From NCBI GenBank assembly GCA_902625885.1, contig CACODE010000004.1:1-40750 (forward strand): a DNA stretch of 40,750 bases. Reading direction: 5' to 3'. The translations under genes were made by a program, and so were the position numbers. How positions within the stretch are numbered: position 1 is the first letter of the stretch; the number at the start of each line of letters is the position of its first letter. Source of the DNA: an uncultured Candidatus Poseidoniales archaeon. GTDB taxonomy: Archaea > Thermoplasmatota > Poseidoniia > Poseidoniales > Poseidoniaceae. Positions 1-11,568 of the stretch are shown here, piece by piece. The notes under the pieces are model-generated. The model worked only from the letters and a program-made list of their open reading frames with translations, was not told the origin of the DNA and made no database searches.

Positions 1-122
1 TAGAGTCGGTCAAAACGAACTTCAACGAAGTCAGCACCGGCGAGGTTGGCTCGTGCGGCCTCGTCTGCCATTTCCTTGACGGTCGTTCCCTCTAGCGAGA
101 CGCAAACTTTTGGGTCAGCCAT
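1..122 (-). CDS. aroD: 3-dehydroquinate dehydratase, type I (N-terminal fragment)
   Basis: The first 40 residues of a protein running off the left edge. They read MADPKVCVSLEGTT and then, after a helix, GADFVEVRFDRL. This is the first beta strand, helix and second strand of the type I dehydroquinase TIM barrel, in which the E-x-R-x-D element helps bind 3-dehydroquinate. The enzyme would dehydrate 3-dehydroquinate to 3-dehydroshikimate in the shikimate pathway, using a Schiff-base lysine that lies outside the window. It is divergent from gyrB. aroA, a later step of the same pathway, is 29 kb away. The ATG at 122-120 is the natural start because the conserved strand begins five residues later. 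Confidence 0.8.
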   Translation of the reverse strand, partial: MADPKVCVSLEGTTVKEMADEAARANLAGADFVEVRFDRL

Positions 123-296
123 GGAATGCCCAACTGCGCCCTGTTCTTAACGCTCACGCATCCTCAAACTTCCTTCCAAAACACGGAAATGAAGGCTTGG
201 TAAAGGCCGATTTTCTGGCGATGTTTAAAGACGGGTGAAAACGGTTGTTTGGTGAGGTGAAAATGCCTCGCAATGCTTCGTTCAGCGGTCGTTCAG

Positions 297-316
297 AGGG
301 GTATCTTTATACCCCT
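297..316. promoter_or_regulatory. Perfect 8-bp inverted repeat around a TATA-like core upstream of gyrB
   Basis: AGGGGTAT and ATACCCCT flank the four bases CTTT, giving a 20-base perfect dyad. The centre reads TCTTTATA, a good archaeal TATA-box match. It lies in the 288-bp space between aroD and gyrB, ending 94 bases before the gyrB ATG. No T-tract follows it directly, so a terminator is less likely than a promoter/operator. A TATA box here would start transcription near 335 and leave a leader of about 75 bases. The core matches the element at 17663-17679 upstream of rpa. Confidence 0.5.
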
Positions 317-5055
<4,739 letters not shown>

Positions 5056-5123
5056 GCGACGCATTGAAACGCTAGAGCGCCTTCTCAGGCTTGCTGGCGG
5101 TTTTCGGTTCAGCGGTGAGATTG

Positions 5124-6380
5124 ATGGACGAGCGTTCTTTGATTTACGATTGGAACAGGGTGGATTATGAATTCAAGCGCGATGCTTCAAACCACCCGCA
5201 CGAAATTTGGTTCGATGATGAAACACTGCGTGACGGATTGCAAAGCCCAAGCGCCAGAAACCCATCCATCGAGCAAAAAATCGAACTCCTGGGCTACATG
5301 GAAAAACTGGGGATTCAGAAGGTAGATCTGGGTTTACCGGGAGCGGGTCCGATGCACAGGACGCACATCGATGCCATGCTGACCCACATCAAAGAGCACG
5401 ATTTCTCCATTCGCCCGGGTGCCGCCGTGAGGACCTTGATGGGTGACATTGAACCGCTTGTCGAAATGCAGGCCAAGCACGACATGGAGATCCAAGCATC
5501 GGCCTTTCTAGGAACCAGCCCCATTCGCCAATACACCGAGGGTTGGACGATGGAGAAACTCATCTCAACGATGGAAAAAGCCGTCTCGTACGCCGTTGAA
5601 AACGATGTACCGGTGATGTTTGTCACCGAAGACACCACCCGTTCCAAACCCGAGGATGTCAAAGCTATCTATCAGCGAGCGATGGAGTTGGGTGTCAGGC
5701 GGTTGTGCGTTTGCGACACATGCGGCCACGTCACGCCAAACGGTGTGCGCAAACTCCTTGCTTTCGTTGACGAGGAGGTCATCAAGGACGGAGGGTACCA
5801 GCGACGGGATTTCGAAGTCAATTGGCATGGCCACCAAGACCGAGGTCTCGGCGTTGCCAACAACATAGCCGCTCTTGAAGCCGGAGCCGATGTCATCCAC
5901 GGTACGGCTCTCGGGGTTGGCGAGCGTGCTGGCAACGCTCCACTGGACCAGACGCTTGTGAATTTCAAACTCATGGGCATCATTGACAACGACCTTACGC
6001 TTCTGGACACCTACACCCGCAAAGCCAACGAATACATCGAGGTCCCTCTGCCAGGCAACTACCCAATCTTCGGCGAGGATGCCTTCGAGACGGGCACCGG
6101 TGTTCACGCGTCCGCCGTCATCAAAGCGATGAAGAAAGGCGACAACTGGCTTGCAGACCGGGTTTATTCCGGTGTGCCAGCCGGTGATTTTGGTCTGAAG
6201 CAAGTCATCCGTATCGGGCACATGTCGGGAAGATCAAACATCATTTGGTGGTTGGAAGAGCGCGGTATTGAGGCCGAAGAAGACCTTGTGGCCCACCTGT
6301 TTGAAGTGGCTAAACAGCAGAAAAGAAACATGCGAGACGAAGAAATTCACGCTGCGGTTGCGGCGTTTAGTGCGTCTTGA
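5124..6380 (+). CDS. Isopropylmalate/citramalate/homocitrate synthase-family acyltransferase
   Basis: A TIM-barrel enzyme of the HMGL-like (DRE-TIM) family, which condenses an acyl-CoA with a 2-oxoacid or cleaves HMG-CoA. The metal/substrate loop reads DETLRDGLQSPS at 32-43. The metal ligands H235 and H237 lie in NWHGHQDRG, and the family signature GVGERAGN follows near residue 270. With 418 residues it has the catalytic barrel and a linker region but not the LeuA allosteric dimer domain, so feedback inhibition by leucine is not expected. RDGLQ resembles HMG-CoA lyase more than the RDGEQ of most isopropylmalate synthases, so the substrate is uncertain. A TTG at 5091 would add 11 residues; the ATG at 5124 is chosen because GGTGAG lies just upstream. 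Confidence 0.85.
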   Translation: MDERSLIYDWNRVDYEFKRDASNHPHEIWFDDETLRDGLQSPSARNPSIEQKIELLGYMEKLGIQKVDLGLPGAGPMHRTHIDAMLTHIKEHDFSIRPGAAVRTLMGDIEPLVEMQAKHDMEIQASAFLGTSPIRQYTEGWTMEKLISTMEKAVSYAVENDVPVMFVTEDTTRSKPEDVKAIYQRAMELGVRRLCVCDTCGHVTPNGVRKLLAFVDEEVIKDGGYQRRDFEVNWHGHQDRGLGVANNIAALEAGADVIHGTALGVGERAGNAPLDQTLVNFKLMGIIDNDLTLLDTYTRKANEYIEVPLPGNYPIFGEDAFETGTGVHASAVIKAMKKGDNWLADRVYSGVPAGDFGLKQVIRIGHMSGRSNIIWWLEERGIEAEEDLVAHLFEVAKQQKRNMRDEEIHAAVAAFSAS

Positions 6381-7694
6381 TCATTCAGACTCTTCCTCGA
6401 AGTCTTTGTCGTCGCTTTGCGGTTTTGAGCCAATCCATTCGGAATCGACTTCGCCACCGCTCCATTCGCCATCCAGAGAGATTTCGCTGATTTCGTGTTC
6501 TTCTCGCCAAACACGTTCTTCTTGACTGCCGTTCACGATGAACTGGCCGTTTGCGTCAATTTGTTCTTCGAGCAGAGCGAAGTGTTTGGAAATGGGGAGA
6601 AAATGACCCACCGGCATGCCGGCTGCCGTGAACGGATTGGTGGCTGCGCCGATGATCAAGCCGTCCTCGGGTGCAACGATATCAACCGTCATCCCGGGTG
6701 TAGCGGGGTCAGAAATGGTGGCCACGACCTCGCCTTCCCGCATTACGCTTCCAGCCTTCACAAACATGTCAAGAAGACCACCTTCTCCTGCACGCAACCA
6801 CGTCGATCCGCTCGCCATAATGCGGAATTTCGGTCGTTGTGGGTTGCCGGGAACCATCCTCATCGAGCGAAGAGCGTTCATCACGCCGTGAACGGCGACC
6901 TTGACGGACTGGTCGCCGAGCGTGTCGGCCCCTCCACCTTCGTAGGTTACGACCGGGATGTCTGCGGCGTTGGCCGCCCGTCGAAGCGTTCCTTTAGCGG
7001 GTATGGAATCCAGAATGATTTCAATACCAAACGATTTTGCTAGTAAGTATGAACTTGTATGCGTCATATCGCAGCGCACCTGTGGCATGTTGTCGCGGCC
7101 TTTTGCCGCACTGTGCAGATCGATAATGGCGTCGCTGTCCTCGACAAGCACCTTCCAAATTTGGTGGGCCACTCGACGCGTGGTGGACCCACCGGCGTCA
7201 CCGGGGAACTGACGATTTAGATCTCTTCCATCCGGGAAGTACCTTGATTTCATTCGATAGCCGGGCAGGTTGACAACCGGTACAATGCGAAGCGTGCCTG
7301 CGAGGCTTTTGGGGTCGAGCGGCTTTCCCTCTTCGGTGAAGGCGTTACTGAGAAGGTGCGTGCACGCAGATGGACCGGTTAATTCGTCGCCGTGAATACC
7401 TCCGATGACGGTGATGCAGGGACCCGGTCGAGAACCGTGTATGATCGTGACCGGGACCGGCCACGGGTCGCCCAAACTCACGTTCAGGAGAGGCAAGTGG
7501 ACCGTTCTTAGGGTGCCTGGCTTGATCCGTTTTCTGTTGAAACGGACATCACCCCAATCCGACGAGCGGTCCCAATCTGGCCTGTCCTCGGTCTGGTGCG
7601 CCTTCATCGCTTCTTCAATCGCCACGCGACGTCGTTTTGGCAACTCGTGGGCCACACGGATTTTTCGAACGGTTTTTTTCTTCCGTTTGGCCAT
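6381..7694 (-). CDS. AstE/AspA-family zinc deacylase with a basic N-terminus
   Basis: M14-type metallohydrolase related to succinylglutamate desuccinylase and aspartoacylase; members remove an acyl or amino-acid group from a small amide. Zinc ligands H101 and E104 are in GGIHGDELTG and H194 is in IDLHSAAKG. The substrate-arginine segment RDLNRQFPG is at 157-165. The C-terminal beta barrel (about 330-405) with its AGEGG start is the usual cap domain. Unusual are the first 23 residues, MAKRKKKTVRK and on to PKRRR, which are strongly basic and outside the family fold. The ATG at 7694 is preferred to a TTG at 7748 that lacks homologous sequence. The 3' end abuts the preceding gene's stop codon. 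The substrate is unknown. Confidence 0.85.
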   Translation of the reverse strand: MAKRKKKTVRKIRVAHELPKRRRVAIEEAMKAHQTEDRPDWDRSSDWGDVRFNRKRIKPGTLRTVHLPLLNVSLGDPWPVPVTIIHGSRPGPCITVIGGIHGDELTGPSACTHLLSNAFTEEGKPLDPKSLAGTLRIVPVVNLPGYRMKSRYFPDGRDLNRQFPGDAGGSTTRRVAHQIWKVLVEDSDAIIDLHSAAKGRDNMPQVRCDMTHTSSYLLAKSFGIEIILDSIPAKGTLRRAANAADIPVVTYEGGGADTLGDQSVKVAVHGVMNALRSMRMVPGNPQRPKFRIMASGSTWLRAGEGGLLDMFVKAGSVMREGEVVATISDPATPGMTVDIVAPEDGLIIGAATNPFTAAGMPVGHFLPISKHFALLEEQIDANGQFIVNGSQEERVWREEHEISEISLDGEWSGGEVDSEWIGSKPQSDDKDFEEESE

Positions 7695-7780
7695 GGTTTC
7701 GCCAAGAGCGCGTCCGTCATCAACACTCCGATGGCCAAGGAAAGGCAAGAACCATCAAGCGCGTGCGGTTTGGAGTCATC

Positions 7781-8248
7781 ATGAGCCAGTCGAGCGTTCA
7801 AGAAATGTACGCACCGACGTCCATCTGTTTTGGATGCGGTCCAACCAACAACGAAGGGCTGAGAATAGCCTCTCACCGCATTGAAGGCGGTCTCCAGATG
7901 GAATTCACGCCCGAAGAGCATCACCAAGCGTTTCCCGGCATGGTGAACGGAGGCATTATCGGCACCCTGCTGGACTGTCATGGGAATTGGACTGCAGCTA
8001 TCGCGTTGATGGACGCACAAGGGGCAGATGAACCGCCTTGCACCGTCACCGCTCGGTACGAGGTGAATCTACGACGCCCAACCCCGCTCGGTGAGAAACT
8101 CACCGTTGTAGGGCTGGCAAAAGAGGTTTCAAGCGACCGGGTCTTGGTCGAGTTGACGATGACCGCCGCAGGAAAAATTTGCGCAACCGGCAACGGTTTG
8201 TTCGTCGCTGTGAAGGAAGGGCACCCTGCCTACCATCGGTGGTCCTGA
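7781..8248 (+). CDS. PaaI-like hotdog-fold thioesterase
   Basis: A 155-residue single hotdog domain. The N-terminal CFGCGPTNNEGL motif and the helix segment HHQAFPGMVNGGIIGTLLDCHGNW, with its H-x-G-G-I-I-G-T-L-L-D pattern, are typical of the PaaI/4HBT thioesterases that hydrolyse acyl-CoA esters. The C-terminal strands VTARYEVNLRRPTP and VLVELTMTAAGKICATGNGLF complete the fold. The ATG at 7781 places this motif about 17 residues in, as in homologues; upstream codons read through the divergent gene's N-terminus and are rejected. Only 86 bases separate it from the start of the divergent deacylase. The sprT-like gene starts 9 bases after its stop, suggesting co-transcription. The acyl substrate cannot be told from sequence. 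Confidence 0.8.
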   Translation: MSQSSVQEMYAPTSICFGCGPTNNEGLRIASHRIEGGLQMEFTPEEHHQAFPGMVNGGIIGTLLDCHGNWTAAIALMDAQGADEPPCTVTARYEVNLRRPTPLGEKLTVVGLAKEVSSDRVLVELTMTAAGKICATGNGLFVAVKEGHPAYHRWS

Positions 8249-8257
8249 GGCGTCTGC

Positions 8258-8788
8258 ATGGTCAAGCCAAACGCCGAGCAGATGCGGACACTTGCGGGGT
8301 TTCGAGACATTGTGTTGCAGAACATGCATGCGCTTGGAATTGTTGGTATCGAACAGCGGCAAGCGCTTCTTGAGGTGCCGTTGGGGGTTCTGCGCTCTAA
8401 CGCCACCCAGCGACACGGTGCGACGCGCTGGCGGCGCCTGCCGTCCGGAGATTTGGAACTCGAAGTGGTTGACTTGCATCCAAATCTGCTGGTAAACGAA
8501 TGGGCTGATTACGCTCATTTTGTGTTGTTCCACGAGTACCTTCATGCCCTCGGATATCGCCAACACAACAGCGCCTTTCGCTCGCTTGAAGCCCTTTGGC
8601 CAGACGGCAAGGGCGCTCGTCGTGGGAGGGAATTTACACGTTCTCGCCGGTTGGCCAGAGCGAGATGGATGTGGCTTTGCCGCAAGTGCGGTGAACGCTA
8701 TCCACGCCAGAAAAAAGGCGCTGGCCGGTACTTCTGCAAAACGTGCAACACCGCTCTTGTGGATGAAGCAGTGCAGGACATCCAATGA
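8258..8788 (+). CDS. SprT-like zinc metalloprotease
   Basis: A 176-residue SprT/Spartan-type protein. The zincin motif HEYLH is at 92-96, followed by H103 as the likely third zinc ligand (HALGYRQHNSAF). A C-terminal zinc ribbon has C141/C144 and C160/C163, separated by a basic loop. Eukaryotic Spartan proteases degrade proteins crosslinked to DNA, and the same role is a reasonable inference here given the ribbon and the many arginines at 120-137. The prokaryotic SprT branch is less well characterised. The gene lies between a thioesterase and a secreted protein whose ATG overlaps its stop (ATGA at 8785-8788), so the three probably form one transcript. Confidence 0.8.
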   Translation: MVKPNAEQMRTLAGFRDIVLQNMHALGIVGIEQRQALLEVPLGVLRSNATQRHGATRWRRLPSGDLELEVVDLHPNLLVNEWADYAHFVLFHEYLHALGYRQHNSAFRSLEALWPDGKGARRGREFTRSRRLARARWMWLCRKCGERYPRQKKGAGRYFCKTCNTALVDEAVQDIQ

Positions 8789-10860
8789 AATACTCGCCCC
8801 GTGCAGAGGCTCCTATGAAACCGGTTAGCGAGCCCCGTATCCAAAGCGTCCTCTGGGTGCTTTGTTTTCTGGCGATGCTCGTCCACCCGTCGGTCATGAG
8901 CGCCTCGGCCGGCATAACCCAAGACAACGGCGATCTGTACCTCTCTTGCCGAGCCGACAACGACTGCGTGTTGTCGTCAACACCCATCGGCGAAGAGCAA
9001 GTTTCCGACCAAACCTTCGCTACCTTGGTCCAACCAGAGGTCATCACCTTTGAGTTCTTGATGGACCCTGCTCAGGACCACATCGCCCTCGTTCCAGAGG
9101 TTTTGGAAGAACTGGAAATTGACTTCAAACACCAAACCGAGGCAGGCAGTCTCTTTCGTCCCGCCATGGAACTTCGCCTCGTGGTCGGTAGCAGTGTGAA
9201 CGACTGGTCTTTTGAGGCAAGCACGCTCCCTGAATTTACCGCTCAGACCTACCGCTTGGAGAACGAACCGCTCGACCTGTCGGACGGTCGAGTGTTGTGG
9301 GACGACGAACCGGTACGTTTGGTGTTCACGGTGACGATTGACCGGCCCGGGACCTGGTCATTGAACATGCGTGGGCCCTCTTTTTTGCGACTGGATGTCC
9401 CTTGGTCCATCGATCCTGAAGCGATTGACGTCGATGAACCTTCATCGTCCACTCAGCCGGTCCTTACCGATTTTGAAGACATTCACCAAGGCGCCCTTAT
9501 TGGGGCGGACACCGATTGCTGGGCATTTGAAGTGGAGACGCATGAGGTTCTCAGGTTGCTCGTAGAATGGGTTCTCGTGCCGGTGGAGATTGAACAACCT
9601 CACTCCATACCCGATTTAATCACGGCTGCTGGTCGACTTTCGCCGACACCAGATGTTGTGGTCGACGATGACGGTGAAGCCTTGCGGATGACGTATCGGT
9701 GGCGAGCCTTGCCGACGGGGGACTACACCCTCTGCTTCTACGGTTCCCAAGATAAGATTCAGCCGTACTCATGGATCGGGACGTTCGGCTATGAGAGCAT
9801 GGGTCCGACCGACCCGACCGGCTTCAATTCAAGCAGTTTCTATCCACAAGGGGCCGCCTTGGTGGGGGAACTCGATGAACCGCTGGCGCTGACAAACCAA
9901 GGCTATGGAATGCTGTTGTTTTCTCTGCTCGCTTTTGTCGCCTTCATCGCTTTCGCATGGCAACCCACAACGGCCCTCGTCGTTCGCTATGGCTTGTTTG
10001 TCCCCGGCGTTCTGATGTTGTTTGTTGGCGGTATCGTCCACCCGATATGGGCCATTTCTGATGAAGTTCAGCATCCCGACGAAATCACCATTGAGGATTT
10101 GCTCGACATGCGGCTGCAGCAACTGTGGGACGTGTCTGCAGAGGGTGTTCCCGAACGAACGGTCTACACGCACACGGGTGCGACCTGGGGGATGTTGGAT
10201 GGTGAACGATTGAAGCTGAAACTTGACATCGAAAAAGCCATTCCGATGAACGACGGCAGGTGGCAACTCGTCGTCACGGATTTGGCCACTTTGCGGCTCG
10301 ACCAGGCTATCTTTGGCCAAGTTTCTGAGGGGGCAGAACAACAACCACAGACGGGCATGTTGGAGAATCAGGCGGTTCGCTTCATCCTTCTTGCAGGTCG
10401 GTCGTTACTGTTGGATTTGCTGATGCTCGAAGCGATGTTGGTCGTTGACGAACCGCCGATGTCCTCTGTCTTCCACATCGATGTTGAGATGGTTTCAGCG
10501 CCAGCCAGTGGCTCTGTTGGTGCACCGGCTTGGGCAACACGCCCGGCCACGGTTGATGCGAACGATTGGGTTCGGCTGCAGGCTGCCTTGTTTCCTGACC
10601 GCATTTCGGTGTCCCTTTGCGACTGCGATCTTGACCTCTTGGACGTGACCTTCCAACCCTCTTCGGGCTTTGACAGTGCGGACATACCACCGTCTTGGGG
10701 TGTTGATGGCGCCACAGGTCTGACGCCTTACGGCGGCGCCGTGATGTTTGGTGGTATCATGTTGGGGGTGGCGGCAACGGCAACCGAGGTTCGTCGAAAA
10801 GCAAAGGCGGCGGAGCTTGCTCAACAATACGCGGTCCCGAGCGCGCAGTTGTGGGATTGA
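8785..10860 (+). CDS. Large secreted/membrane protein of unknown function
   Basis: A 691-residue protein. A hydrophobic stretch at about 20-43 (SVLWVLCFLAMLV) is a signal peptide or anchor. Then comes a beta-rich, acidic extracytoplasmic region of about 320 residues with isolated cysteines (C55/C61, and C in DTDCWAF). A helical pair follows at about 371-392 and 395-423. A second beta-rich region leads to a last hydrophobic helix near 652-668 and a short basic tail. The segment LPTGDYTLCFYGSQDK has the look of a PPC-like beta sandwich. I do not recognise the family. It starts within the stop of the SprT-like gene and ends directly against the convergent TerB-like gene. Confidence 0.65.
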   Translation: MKYSPRAEAPMKPVSEPRIQSVLWVLCFLAMLVHPSVMSASAGITQDNGDLYLSCRADNDCVLSSTPIGEEQVSDQTFATLVQPEVITFEFLMDPAQDHIALVPEVLEELEIDFKHQTEAGSLFRPAMELRLVVGSSVNDWSFEASTLPEFTAQTYRLENEPLDLSDGRVLWDDEPVRLVFTVTIDRPGTWSLNMRGPSFLRLDVPWSIDPEAIDVDEPSSSTQPVLTDFEDIHQGALIGADTDCWAFEVETHEVLRLLVEWVLVPVEIEQPHSIPDLITAAGRLSPTPDVVVDDDGEALRMTYRWRALPTGDYTLCFYGSQDKIQPYSWIGTFGYESMGPTDPTGFNSSSFYPQGAALVGELDEPLALTNQGYGMLLFSLLAFVAFIAFAWQPTTALVVRYGLFVPGVLMLFVGGIVHPIWAISDEVQHPDEITIEDLLDMRLQQLWDVSAEGVPERTVYTHTGATWGMLDGERLKLKLDIEKAIPMNDGRWQLVVTDLATLRLDQAIFGQVSEGAEQQPQTGMLENQAVRFILLAGRSLLLDLLMLEAMLVVDEPPMSSVFHIDVEMVSAPASGSVGAPAWATRPATVDANDWVRLQAALFPDRISVSLCDCDLDLLDVTFQPSSGFDSADIPPSWGVDGATGLTPYGGAVMFGGIMLGVAATATEVRRKAKAAELAQQYAVPSAQLWD

Positions 10861-11478
10861 TCAGTCCTTCTTTTTCTTCTTGAGTTCCTTGTTGACGGCT
10901 TTCGCAGCATCGGCGTCGGACATCTTCGCTGCTTTGGCAGCGGTTTCGATTGATTTCGCTTCATCAGGCGTGATTTCCCCATCTGCGGCCGCTGATTTGA
11001 TGGCCGCTTTGACGTTGAGGTCGGCCGCCTCTTCATCGCTGATGCCCAGCGCTTCTTGGAAGGATTTGAGCTCTTGGAGTTCTTCTTTGGTGATGACCCC
11101 GTCTTCCCACGCTGATTCGTAGGCTTGCACGAGAAATTCCTTGTAGGCATCTTGATTGAGAAGCACGTCCCGAATCAGTCCGGTGTCCACACCTGTGTCG
11201 TTGTTGACCATGTCGAGAAGGGCGATGGACCTGCGGACTTCCTTCACGCCCATGTCCTTGAGACCGTGGCCAGCCCAAACGGCACCAGCAGCGACGACGG
11301 CTGCGGCGAACCAGCGCATGATGTCTGGGTCAACAAGTGTCCCGGGTTCAACGAGATGGAAAACGCCGAGGACGACCATCGCAGCACCGCACATCACTTC
11401 GACCCAATCGTTTAGGTCCGGTTCGTCGTCAAACACCGAAAGACGTTCCTCAACCATAGCGTCTCTATCGTCGCTCAT
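10861..11478 (-). CDS. Two-helix membrane protein with a TerB-like helical tail
   Basis: 205 residues. Two predicted membrane helices (about 26-45 and 56-74) form a hairpin. A cytoplasmic helical region follows in which two units resemble each other: WEDGVITKEELQELKSF and AADGEITPDEAKSIETA, each with the DG-x-I-T/S-x-x-E pattern of TerB-like and EF-hand-like modules. The tail is poly-lysine (KKKKKD). TerB-type domains are linked to metal or stress sensing at membranes, but here that is inference only. It may be an anchor or sensor subunit of an unknown complex. It is divergent from hel308, with a 90-bp shared upstream region. Confidence 0.6.
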   Translation of the reverse strand: MSDDRDAMVEERLSVFDDEPDLNDWVEVMCGAAMVVLGVFHLVEPGTLVDPDIMRWFAAAVVAAGAVWAGHGLKDMGVKEVRRSIALLDMVNNDTGVDTGLIRDVLLNQDAYKEFLVQAYESAWEDGVITKEELQELKSFQEALGISDEEAADLNVKAAIKSAAADGEITPDEAKSIETAAKAAKMSDADAAKAVNKELKKKKKD

Positions 11479-11568
11479 GGAGGGGGTATGATGGGGAGGG
11501 ACTTGTATAGATGTCGGCAGGGTACTGCGGGCGTTGTCCTTTTGAACCGCTGCCGAATATACTGAGGT

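Noticed and set aside
5091-5123. Upstream TTG start for the isopropylmalate-synthase-like gene
   Set aside because: No family homology in the extra 11 residues, and the ATG at 5124 has a ribosome binding site directly upstream.
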